A DNA stretch of 26,653 nucleotides from an uncultured Muribaculaceae bacterium (GTDB lineage Bacteria > Bacteroidota > Bacteroidia > Bacteroidales > Muribaculaceae): NCBI GenBank assembly GCA_910589055.1, contig CAJURN010000032.1, positions 1 to 26,653 of the forward strand, in the 5' to 3' direction. Every line of letters starts with the position of its first letter. Positions within the stretch are counted from its first letter, which is position 1. The notes under the pieces are model-generated. The model ran no database searches and was not told the DNA's origin. It saw only the letters and a list, made by a program, of their open reading frames with translations. Positions 8,373-16,099 of this stretch are shown here, piece after piece. A program made the position numbers and the translations under genes.

Positions 8373-8404
8373 TTTGTGGATGTGATTTGAAATTACTATC
8401 TTTA
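8373..8404 (+). promoter_or_regulatory. Bacteroidota promoter of the HD-domain gene
   Basis: TTTG (8373-8376) is followed after 20 nt by TATCTTTA (8397-8404), a one-mismatch -7 box (TAnnTTTG). Transcription would start near 8410, about 40 nt before the chosen ATG at 8451. The stretch from 8290 to 8372 otherwise holds no gene. Confidence 0.5.
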
Positions 8405-8450
8405 GCTTAAATTATAGGGATTGTTTTACAGGAAACGAAGTGTTGACGAA

Positions 8451-9077
8451 ATGATAAGAAGTGAAATAACTGAATATATCGAACGGGAGATTATACCTCG
8501 CTATGCGTTTTTTGATAAGGCGCATCAGGAAGATCATGTGCGCACGGTCATCCGGCAGAGTCTCATGCTTGTGGCGCGGATGCCCGGTGCTGACGCTGAG
8601 ATGGCTTATGTGATAGCGGCGTTTCATGACCTCGGGCTTGTCAAGGGCAGGCTGAATCATCATCACGATTCGAGGGTAATTCTTGAAGCGGATGAGTTTA
8701 TTAACGCACATTTTGCTCCGGAGCAGATTGCCTTGATGGGAGAGGCGGTGGAAGACCACCGGGCGTCCAACAATCAGCGTCCGAGAAGCATCTATGGGCT
8801 TATTGTGGCTGAGGCCGACCGGCAGATTGATCCCGAAACCATTATCCGCCGTACCATTCAATATGGTTTGTCGCATTATCCTGAACTTGATTTCGAGGGA
8901 CACTTCCGGCGCACTATGTCACATCTTGAGGATAAATATGGTCCGGATGGGTATTTGCGGATTTGGATTCCCGGAAGCGATAACGAGCGTCGGTTGAAAG
9001 AGCTCCATAAGCTGATGGCCGACAGGTCGGCAATCGCTGCAATCATCCGTCGAATCTTCGATGAGGAAACTCGCTGA
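8451..9077 (+). CDS. HD-domain metal-dependent phosphohydrolase
   Basis: This is a 208-residue soluble protein with a typical HD superfamily core: His29 in QEDHVRTV, the His59-Asp60 doublet in AAFHDLGL, a histidine cluster at 70-72 (NHHHDSR), EDHRAS near 101-106 and Asp123 in VAEADRQ. The family hydrolyses phosphomonoester or phosphodiester bonds of nucleotides and related metabolites; the substrate here cannot be read from sequence. I chose the ATG at 8451 because the longer frame to 8421 would start at TTG, while a promoter candidate places the transcript start near 8410. It is transcribed divergently from the restriction operon and separated by 169 nt from the next gene, so it is probably a single-gene unit. 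It has no evident link to either flanking system. Confidence 0.8.
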   Translation: MIRSEITEYIEREIIPRYAFFDKAHQEDHVRTVIRQSLMLVARMPGADAEMAYVIAAFHDLGLVKGRLNHHHDSRVILEADEFINAHFAPEQIALMGEAVEDHRASNNQRPRSIYGLIVAEADRQIDPETIIRRTIQYGLSHYPELDFEGHFRRTMSHLEDKYGPDGYLRIWIPGSDNERRLKELHKLMADRSAIAAIIRRIFDEETR

Positions 9078-9184
9078 CCCTCGCTTGACGATACTCGGAT
9101 GGATTAGGTATTGCCTGGAGTGGGGGATTGGGAATGTAATAGTCATAATATGTGCAATTATAGGTGGAAATCTGAAGTTTTTTG

Positions 9185-9192
9185 TAATTTTG
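9185..9192 (+). promoter_or_regulatory. Probable -7 box upstream of the helical-repeat gene
   Basis: TAATTTTG fits the Bacteroidota -7 consensus TAnnTTTG exactly and lies 54 nt before the ATG at 9247. No clear TTTG -33 box is found at the usual distance, so the call is weak. Confidence 0.35.
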
Positions 9193-9246
9193 CCCTTGTT
9201 GAATATGGCAATGTTGCCGCCCTGATTCGTTCACTCCGCCGTAATA

Positions 9247-10776
9247 ATGAAACGCATTGATTCTCTGGTGATGCTTGTGCGCTCGCTTACCAAGGCCGAG
9301 CGCAAGGCTTTCGCCATGCGTTGCGGCGAGTTTTCGGAAGCGAGTGACGGCAAACGCTATCTTGCGGTATATCATGCGATTGCTCAGCGTAATATTTCGG
9401 ATGCACAGGAAATCCGACGGGCATTTCTTGAGCGGTATCCCGACGGAGCTTTTGATGTCGAGGTGAGGTATCTGTATGATAAGATTACGGATACGCTGAT
9501 GTCGTTACGCGCCGGAAAGGACGTTGTGGCCGGGTTGCTTGCCAACATCGGCCGGGCGTGTATGTTTTTCGAACGTTCGCTCTATGAGGATTGCTTTGAG
9601 TTGCTCGAGGATGTGATTTCGCACTCGCGCTCGCTCGGGCTCAATGAAATATTGCTTCTGGCTCAGAAGTATGAACTGGAGTTTTTGCTCACCCTCGATT
9701 TCCCCGACATAACCGAGCGCGAGCTTTTTGAGCGGCATATGCTCCAGCGCAAGACGCTCAAGAGCATCGGACTGGTTACGGAACATGCGTCGTTGTACAA
9801 CTTGCTGCGTCAGAGGATGCTTCACATAGGTTCGATTCATACTCCCGAACAGCGTAAGATGATGTCGGATCTGGTGATGAGTGAGTTTTATAGTTTCCGT
9901 GCCGAGTCCGACAAGTCTTTTGAGCTGGAGCGCAATCACCGGATGTTTCAGGCAAGTTATCTTATGGAGACCGGCGATATAGAAGGCGCACTGAATATCT
10001 ATAATTCCCTTTATCAACTGTTCGAGTCTAATACAGGCAATCCGGCTTCGACAATATCCCGCTATCTCTCGGTGCTTGAAGGCATACTTCGGGCTTTGCG
10101 CGTAGCACGTCGTTATGGCGATATGGGTGTTTTTCTTGAAAGGGTGCGCAGGCTTGCCGATTCAGCGACAGCCGACATCCGGACCAATGCCCTGTGCATC
10201 CAGTTCCAATATGAGCTTGTCCCCTATCTGGATTGCGGCGATTTCGCTACGTGCCGTGAGGTGATGGGGCGCTACCGTGAGTCGCTTCTTGAGAAGGAGG
10301 TGCGTCCTGTTCCGGTGCGTGAATGTGAGCTTCAGCTTTATTCGGCTCTTGTGGAGCTTGGTCTCGGCAACTGGAAACGTGTGAGCCGCATCATAGCCAG
10401 TGCGATGCTGAATCAGAATATAAAATATCTGCCCCTTATGCGCACCATACGCCTTGTAAGGCTTATGGCTTACTATGAACTCGGAGAGCATGATTTGTTG
10501 CAGTATGAAGCCCGTTCGATATCCCGTTCGCGTGGAAAAATCGCTTTTGCCACCGAGCGCGTGATGCTGCGTTTTCTCACAAATGCAGGACTGCCACCGA
10601 TGCAGCGGCAGCGCATGGCGATGTGGCACAAGATGCGTCCGTCGCTCGAACGTCTTGGCGCTGACAAGTATGAGCGGCGCCTGCTTTCTATTTTTGATTT
10701 CACGGCATGGATAGAGTCGAAGCTCACAGGGGAGAATTTGCGTGAGATTTTGAAAAGGAAAACTACATCTGATTAG
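9247..10776 (+). CDS. Helical-repeat (TPR-like) protein, possible locus regulator
   Basis: The gene encodes 509 residues, almost entirely predicted helix, with TPR-like pairs such as ASYLMETGDIEGALNIYNSL and YSALVELGLGNWKRVSRI. There is no signal peptide, membrane segment or recognisable helix-turn-helix. The start, MKRIDSLVMLVRSLTKAERKAF, resembles a Bacteroidota family of about 500 residues opening with a LxxSLTKxEKR-type segment; its function is not established as far as I know. It lies just upstream of, and in the same direction as, the sugar operon, 174 nt from the first ribokinase. In Bacteroides ribose-utilisation (rus) loci an unusual regulator, RusR, occupies this kind of position, so a regulatory role is a reasonable inference. 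It could equally be a scaffold protein. The ATG at 9247 is the first Met and agrees with the family's N-terminus. Confidence 0.6.
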   Translation: MKRIDSLVMLVRSLTKAERKAFAMRCGEFSEASDGKRYLAVYHAIAQRNISDAQEIRRAFLERYPDGAFDVEVRYLYDKITDTLMSLRAGKDVVAGLLANIGRACMFFERSLYEDCFELLEDVISHSRSLGLNEILLLAQKYELEFLLTLDFPDITERELFERHMLQRKTLKSIGLVTEHASLYNLLRQRMLHIGSIHTPEQRKMMSDLVMSEFYSFRAESDKSFELERNHRMFQASYLMETGDIEGALNIYNSLYQLFESNTGNPASTISRYLSVLEGILRALRVARRYGDMGVFLERVRRLADSATADIRTNALCIQFQYELVPYLDCGDFATCREVMGRYRESLLEKEVRPVPVRECELQLYSALVELGLGNWKRVSRIIASAMLNQNIKYLPLMRTIRLVRLMAYYELGEHDLLQYEARSISRSRGKIAFATERVMLRFLTNAGLPPMQRQRMAMWHKMRPSLERLGADKYERRLLSIFDFTAWIESKLTGENLREILKRKTTSD

Positions 10777-10820
10777 GTGTATAATTATTTATTTGCGAAT
10801 TTTTAGTTAATATTAATTTA

Positions 10821-10840
10821 TTGGTTTATATTGGTTTGCA
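10821..10840 (+). repeat. Direct repeat TTGGTTT spaced one helical turn
   Basis: TTGGTTT occurs at 10821-10827 and 10831-10837, exactly 10 nt apart, roughly 85-100 nt upstream of the -7 box of the sugar operon. Tandem half-sites on one face of the helix are typical of activator binding, but the sequence is AT-rich and short, so chance is possible. Confidence 0.25.
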
Positions 10841-10890
10841 CTATTCGTGTGCCGGATTTTTGTAGGTTGAGATTATTAAAAATGGGATAT

Positions 10891-10928
10891 TTTGGCGTAT
10901 AAGTGTGGTAAACAGCCACATATATTTG
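10891..10928 (+). promoter_or_regulatory. Probable promoter of the sugar-utilisation operon
   Basis: TATATTTG (10921-10928) is an exact match to the Bacteroidota -7 box and lies 22 nt before the ATG at 10951. The nearest TTTG is at 10891-10894, with a 26-nt spacer that is longer than usual, which fits a promoter needing an activator. The spacer contains a small inverted repeat, TGTGG-N7-CCACA (10904-10920). Confidence 0.45.
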
Positions 10929-10950
10929 TAATGTCAAAACTAACCCTACC

Positions 10951-11880
10951 ATGAAATCTATACCTGAACCTCCCAAAATTGTTGTTGTCGGAAGTTGTAA
11001 TACCGACATGATAATCCGGGCCGACCGTTTTCCCGAACCGGGCGAGACGGTGCTCGGAGGAACCTCCTTCATGGAACCCGGCGGAAAAGGCGCCAATCAG
11101 GCCATTGCCGCTGCCCGGCTCGGTGGATCTGTCACCCTTGTGTCGAAAATAGGATATGACATTTTCGGTCTCCAGGCTATTGAATTGTATCGCAACGAGA
11201 ACATATCCACGTGTCATGTGATTACCGATGTGTCGAATCCATCCGGACTTGCCATGGTAACTGTCAATTCAATGGGGGAGAACTATATAATAGTGGCTCC
11301 GGGAGCCAATTCCACGCTCAGTCCCGAGGATGTTGCAAAAGCTGAACCATGCATAGCCGAAGCCGACATCCTTATTGTGCAGCTCGAAATTCCCATCCCT
11401 ACGGTGGAATATGCCATTGAGCTTGCACGCCGCCACGGAGTACCTGCTGTCATGAAACCTGCTCCGGCGCCACTTTCGCTCAGCGACTCCATCATAAGCC
11501 GGCTTTTCGCCATTCTGCCCAACAAGGTGGAAGCCGAACAGCTTGCGGGAATAGACATCACCGATACACGCAGTGCGCGTGCCGCTGCCGATATAATCAG
11601 CAGAAGGGGCGTCGACAATGTGATAATAACTCTCGGTGGAGGCGGAGTATTTGTAAAGGCCGGAGAGAGCTATGCCTCTTTCCCTGCGCGGGAAATCGAG
11701 GTGGTTGACACTACGGGCGCGGGCGATGTGTTCTGTGGCGCTTTCTGTGTCCAGGTTTCCCTCGGCCGGCCCATTATGGAGGCTGTGGTGTATGCCAATG
11801 CTGCGGCATCTCTTTCTGTTACGCGTCTGGGCGCCCAGCAGGCTATCCCTTACCGCTCGGAAGTGGATGCCTGTATCTGA
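10951..11880 (+). CDS. rbsK: Ribokinase (PfkB family), first copy
   Basis: This is a cytoplasmic sugar kinase of 309 residues, the usual ribokinase length. The N-terminal substrate motif is complete (GSCNTDMI at 14-21, GGKGANQAIAAARLGG at 44-59), and the PfkB signature DTTGAGDVFCGAF starts at 253, with Asp259 as catalytic base and the anion hole intact. Ribokinase phosphorylates D-ribose at O5 for entry into the pentose-phosphate pathway. It is the first gene of a plus-strand operon and is followed after 32 nt by a second, divergent ribokinase. Two ribokinases in front of SusC/SusD is the arrangement I recall for Bacteroides ribose-utilisation loci (rusK1, rusK2). The specificity for ribose over another pentose or a nucleoside is inferred. 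Confidence 0.85.
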   Translation: MKSIPEPPKIVVVGSCNTDMIIRADRFPEPGETVLGGTSFMEPGGKGANQAIAAARLGGSVTLVSKIGYDIFGLQAIELYRNENISTCHVITDVSNPSGLAMVTVNSMGENYIIVAPGANSTLSPEDVAKAEPCIAEADILIVQLEIPIPTVEYAIELARRHGVPAVMKPAPAPLSLSDSIISRLFAILPNKVEAEQLAGIDITDTRSARAAADIISRRGVDNVIITLGGGGVFVKAGESYASFPAREIEVVDTTGAGDVFCGAFCVQVSLGRPIMEAVVYANAAASLSVTRLGAQQAIPYRSEVDACI

Positions 11881-11912
11881 AAAATTTTATAACCCTAATC
11901 ATATACACATTG

Positions 11913-12887
11913 ATGAATAAAATTGTAGTTGTTGGAAGCACCAACATTGACATGATGGCAAAGGTGCATCATCTGCCCTCCTGCGGCGAGACCGTAGGTG
12001 ATGCGGAGTTTTCCCAGGCCATCGGAGGAAAAGGAATGAATCAGGCCATTGCCGCCGCACGCCTCGGCGGGGATGTTACATTTGTCACCGCCCTTGGCAA
12101 CGACCATTATGCGTCGATGCTCAAGGCTCTGCTCCGGCGCGAAGGCATAGCGACTGATTATGTCATCGACGATGCCGAGCATCCCACTGGGATGGCGCTG
12201 ATATACGTCAGTCATGCGGGCGACAATTGTATCGCCGTTGCGCCGGGTGCCAATCACACGCTCCAGCCCGAACTTGTGGCTACTTTTGAACGCGCTATCA
12301 GCGATGCCGACGTGGTGGTGATGCAGGCCGAGATTCCTTACGAGACCATACGCACCACGGCAAAACTCGCACATTCGCTTGGCAAGAAAGTTGTACTTAA
12401 TCTCGCCCCGGCATGTCAGGCTGACGCCGACCTGCTGTCGGTGGTAGATGTTCTGGTTGTCAATGAGGTCGAGGGTGCGGCTGTGGCAGGACTTACGTTC
12501 GATAATAACAATCTTGACGCCATAATCGACCGCCTGCGCCTTACCGGAATACCTAATATCGTTGTCACCGTCGGTAAGGACGGAGCATATCTTATAACCC
12601 CGTTTACCAGCGTACATGTCGCCTCCTGGAAGGTAGAAGCGGTCGACACCATTGCCGCCGGCGACACATTCTGCGGTGCTTTGGCAGTCCGCTTCAGCGA
12701 CGGCTATGTCACAGAGGACGACATGCGCTACGCCAATGCAGCCTCCGCAATCGCCGTGACTCGTCCGGGCGCCACCACCTCTATTCCCACGGCCGACGAA
12801 GTGGCCGATTTCATCGCTTCTCAACCCAACCAATCCATACTAGATGAACAACTTGAACAAAGCCCGGCAAGTCCGGCGCTCATTTAG
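11913..12887 (+). CDS. rbsK: Ribokinase (PfkB family), second copy with altered GAGD motif
   Basis: The gene encodes 324 residues and is clearly paralogous to the preceding kinase: GSTNIDMM near the start, GGKGMNQAIAAARLGG, and a PfkB C-terminal signature. In that signature the usual T-G-A-G-D reads I-A-A-G-D (residues 247-251); the catalytic Asp251 is kept but the first anion-hole glycine is alanine. This could alter nucleotide or substrate handling. I place the start at the ATG at 11913 (MNKIVVVGS) rather than the upstream TTG. The last 44 nt overlap the SusC start, so the C-terminal tail (about 15 residues ending SPASPALI) is shared sequence and lies beyond the kinase fold. It may serve a different pentose from the first copy. 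Confidence 0.82.
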   Translation: MNKIVVVGSTNIDMMAKVHHLPSCGETVGDAEFSQAIGGKGMNQAIAAARLGGDVTFVTALGNDHYASMLKALLRREGIATDYVIDDAEHPTGMALIYVSHAGDNCIAVAPGANHTLQPELVATFERAISDADVVVMQAEIPYETIRTTAKLAHSLGKKVVLNLAPACQADADLLSVVDVLVVNEVEGAAVAGLTFDNNNLDAIIDRLRLTGIPNIVVTVGKDGAYLITPFTSVHVASWKVEAVDTIAAGDTFCGALAVRFSDGYVTEDDMRYANAASAIAVTRPGATTSIPTADEVADFIASQPNQSILDEQLEQSPASPALI

Positions 12888-15800
12888 ACGAGCCATTCTT
12901 ATGGCCTGGATGCTTTTGGCAGCTACTGTGGCGGCCATGGCTCAGAATTTAGTGACAGGTACAGTCTCCGACCCGCAGGGAGACCCCATGCCCGGGGTCA
13001 GTGTCAATGTCAAAGGCGCTAAAACGGCGGCCGTGACCGACATCGACGGCAGGTTCAGCATCGCTGTCGCAGCCGACGGCACACTCGTGTTCAGTTATGT
13101 AGGCTGTATTCCTGAGGAGATTGCCGTGCGCGGTCGCAAACAAATTGAAGTGGTGATGCGCGACAATCATGAACAGCTCGGCGAGGTTGTGGTTGTAGGC
13201 TACGGCTCGCAGAAGAAAGTGAATCTTACCGGTGCTGTTGCGGCTGTAAGCGGCGAAGTTCTCGAAAACCGCCCTACCAATTCAGTAGTGCAGATGCTTC
13301 AGGGAGTGCTTCCGAACGTAAACATCTCTGTCAACACCGGTTCGCCCGGAGCCGGAGGTTCAATCAATATCCGAGGCGAAGGCTCCATCAATTCCAACTC
13401 TCCGCTGATTCTCATCGACGGTGTGCCCGGAAGCATCGACCAGGTCAATGCCAATGACATCGAGTCCATATCCGCTCTCAAAGACGCCTCATCGGCAGCC
13501 ATCTACGGCGCACGGGCCGCTTTCGGCGTGATTCTCATCACAACCAAGAAGGCCACAGAAGGCAAGACACGTGTAACCTATTCAGGATATGTGTCCTGGT
13601 CGCAGCCTACGGTGAAAACCGATTTCGTGACCTGCGGCTACGATCATGCCACCATCTACGACACCTCCTATAAGAGTACCGGAGGTTCGGCCACCGGCTA
13701 CACAGCCGATGACTATGCCGAACTCGAGGCGCGCCGCTACGACGTGACCGAGAACCCCGACCGTCCCTGGGTTGTAAAGGATACGAGCGGAAAATATCAT
13801 TATTACGGCAACTTCGACTGGTGGAACTGGATGTACAAGAAAAATGCGCTGGCTCACTCCCACAACGTTGCAATTTCCGGAGGTGGAGATAAAGTGCAGT
13901 ATTACATCTCAGGCAGCTATTACACAAAGGACGGTTTCATCAGAATCGCCGATGAACAGTACCGTCAGTATACGCTCACCTCAAAAATCAACGCACAGGT
14001 GAGCAGCCGCCTGCGCATATCGAACAATACGACCTATTTCGACCGCACCCACACCTATCCGGGTGAAAATGCCTCGAACGCGGCTTTCGCTCGCACTATG
14101 ATTAACTGTACGCCATATTATGTTCCCATCAGCCCCGACGGCAATTATACCGGCGTGATGGCTAACGGCAAGATTCTTGGCGAGGCGCGCTTCGCCGACA
14201 TAATGGGCGGTGTATCGAAAGGAGCCGTTGGCCTGCGACGTTTCAAGAACACATTCTCGGCCACGCTTGATGTTGTTAAAGGACTGAAACTTAACGCCGA
14301 CTACACATTCATGTTCACCATGGATGACAATTGGAAGCGTCAGGGCACAGTGTACGTGTCGTCAGGGTCTGAAGGACGTACCCAGCTCAGTTCCACCACA
14401 GCACACAAGACCGATTATTATCAGAAAAGCATGTCGTTCAATCCCTCGCACATATTCAACGCATATGCAAGCTATGATGCGACATTCGGTGTGCGACATA
14501 ATTTCTCTGCCGTGGCAGGTGTCAACTACGAGCACCAGCAGACCCACGATCTGCTCGGCTATCGGACGGAAGTGCTGTCGGAAAGTCTCAACGACCTTAA
14601 CCTTGCCGTTGGCGACGACATCAAGACCACCGGAGGTGCGACTGCATACGAGCTTTTCGGACTTTTCATGCGTGTCAACTATAATTACGACAACCGTTAC
14701 CTTGTGGAGTTCAATGGCCGCTATGACGGCTCATCGCGCTTCCTGTCGCACAACCGCTACGGATTTTTCCCCTCCGCGTCGGCTGCATGGCGCATAAGCG
14801 AGGAAGCCTTCATGCGCGACGTCCAGGCTGTAAACAACCTGAAATTACGCGCGAGCTACGGACTCCTCGGCAATCAGCTCGGAGTGGCGATGTATCCTTA
14901 CAGTACAATCAGTCAGAAGCAGTCCACGAGCTATATCGTCGACAATGAACTTGTGTATTATCTGACAACGCCCTCTCCGGTGGCATCGGATTACACGTGG
15001 GAAAAGGTACATTCGTTTGATGTCGGACTTGACTTCGCGCTTCTCAACAACAGACTCCAGTTCTCAGGCGACTATTTTATCCGGAGCACCACCGACATGT
15101 TTGCCGACGGAATCACCGTACCCGACATTTTCGGAGCCGATCCGCCACGCCAGAATGTAGGCGAGCTCCGCACCACAGGATATGAACTCACCATGTCGTG
15201 GAACGACCGCATAAAAATGCCGGTCGGAACGCTCTCCTATGAAGTCCGGGCGTCATTAGGCGACTCCCGCTCGAAAATCACCAAATATCAGGGCAACGAC
15301 TCCGGAGTGCTCACCGACTACTACGAAGGTCAGGAACTCGGCGAGATATGGGGCTACCGTATAGGCGGCCTGTTCCAATCCGATGAAGAGGCCGCGGCGT
15401 GGCCCGTGGACCAATATCAGGTAAACCGCGACATCTGGACCGCCAGCGGTGATTGGTCGGTTCTTCGTGCAGGCGACCTGAAATTCATTGATGTCGACGG
15501 AAGCGGCGTCATCGACAGCGGCTCCAACACCGTGGACGACCATGGCGACCTCGAGGTAATAGGAAATTCGCTCCCTCGCTGGAACTACGGATTCGGAGCA
15601 TCGGTAAGCTGGCTCGGATTCGACATTGATGTGGCCTTTCAGGGTATTGGACGCTTCAATATGTATCCCAACCAGGAAATGGAAAAATTCTGGGGCTCGT
15701 GGGGTCGCGTCAACAGCGCCTTCCTGCCCAAGGGATTGGCCGAACAGGCATGGACAATCGACAATCCGGACGCTTATTTTCCACAGCTTGAGCGAGGTAG

Positions 15801-16089
15801 CGCGGCATATAAGGACAATGCCCAGATGCGGGTTGTCAACGACCGCTATCTGCAGAATCTCGCCTATATCCGCCTCAAGAACCTTACAGTGGGCTACACG
15901 CTTCCGGCTTCTTTGACGCGCAAGTTCTATGTGGAGAAGCTCCGGGTGTATTTCGCGGGCGAGAATCTGTGGTATCACTCCCCGTTCCATACCCGCTATA
16001 TCGACCCGGAACAGGCTATGTCCTCGGCCGATGCACGTATCTATCCTTTCTCCCGTACTTTCTCTGCGGGGCTTAATATCACATTCTAA
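12844..16089 (+). CDS. susC: SusC-like TonB-dependent outer-membrane transporter
   Basis: The protein has 1081 residues. A basic n-region (KARQVRRSFRR) and hydrophobic core give a signal peptide cleaved near residue 33 (AMA/QN). It is followed by a carboxypeptidase-regulatory-like domain (VTGTVSDPQGDPMPGVSV, then TDIDGRFSI, about 37-105), a TonB-box region (EVVVVGYGSQKKVNLTGAV, 114-132), the plug (LQGVLPNVNIS, NINIRGEGSIN, SAAIYGARAAFGVILI) and a 22-strand barrel ending in the aromatic LNITF. It imports oligosaccharides with the SusD partner encoded 10 nt downstream, driven by TonB. No extra STN sensor domain is present, so it is not an anti-sigma-coupled transducer. The start overlaps the ribokinase gene by 44 nt; the ATG at 12844 is needed for a full signal peptide. 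Substrate is not readable from sequence. Confidence 0.93.
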   Translation: MNNLNKARQVRRSFRRAILMAWMLLAATVAAMAQNLVTGTVSDPQGDPMPGVSVNVKGAKTAAVTDIDGRFSIAVAADGTLVFSYVGCIPEEIAVRGRKQIEVVMRDNHEQLGEVVVVGYGSQKKVNLTGAVAAVSGEVLENRPTNSVVQMLQGVLPNVNISVNTGSPGAGGSINIRGEGSINSNSPLILIDGVPGSIDQVNANDIESISALKDASSAAIYGARAAFGVILITTKKATEGKTRVTYSGYVSWSQPTVKTDFVTCGYDHATIYDTSYKSTGGSATGYTADDYAELEARRYDVTENPDRPWVVKDTSGKYHYYGNFDWWNWMYKKNALAHSHNVAISGGGDKVQYYISGSYYTKDGFIRIADEQYRQYTLTSKINAQVSSRLRISNNTTYFDRTHTYPGENASNAAFARTMINCTPYYVPISPDGNYTGVMANGKILGEARFADIMGGVSKGAVGLRRFKNTFSATLDVVKGLKLNADYTFMFTMDDNWKRQGTVYVSSGSEGRTQLSSTTAHKTDYYQKSMSFNPSHIFNAYASYDATFGVRHNFSAVAGVNYEHQQTHDLLGYRTEVLSESLNDLNLAVGDDIKTTGGATAYELFGLFMRVNYNYDNRYLVEFNGRYDGSSRFLSHNRYGFFPSASAAWRISEEAFMRDVQAVNNLKLRASYGLLGNQLGVAMYPYSTISQKQSTSYIVDNELVYYLTTPSPVASDYTWEKVHSFDVGLDFALLNNRLQFSGDYFIRSTTDMFADGITVPDIFGADPPRQNVGELRTTGYELTMSWNDRIKMPVGTLSYEVRASLGDSRSKITKYQGNDSGVLTDYYEGQELGEIWGYRIGGLFQSDEEAAAWPVDQYQVNRDIWTASGDWSVLRAGDLKFIDVDGSGVIDSGSNTVDDHGDLEVIGNSLPRWNYGFGASVSWLGFDIDVAFQGIGRFNMYPNQEMEKFWGSWGRVNSAFLPKGLAEQAWTIDNPDAYFPQLERGSAAYKDNAQMRVVNDRYLQNLAYIRLKNLTVGYTLPASLTRKFYVEKLRVYFAGENLWYHSPFHTRYIDPEQAMSSADARIYPFSRTFSAGLNITF

Positions 16090-16099
16090 TCAAAGAGCC

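Noticed and set aside
11895..12833. 312-codon open frame on the minus strand
   Set aside because: It is antisense to the second ribokinase, whose motifs are unambiguous.
15256..15990. 244-codon minus-strand frame inside susC
   Set aside because: The SusC frame continues intact to the terminal aromatic residue; the antisense frame has no motif or start context.
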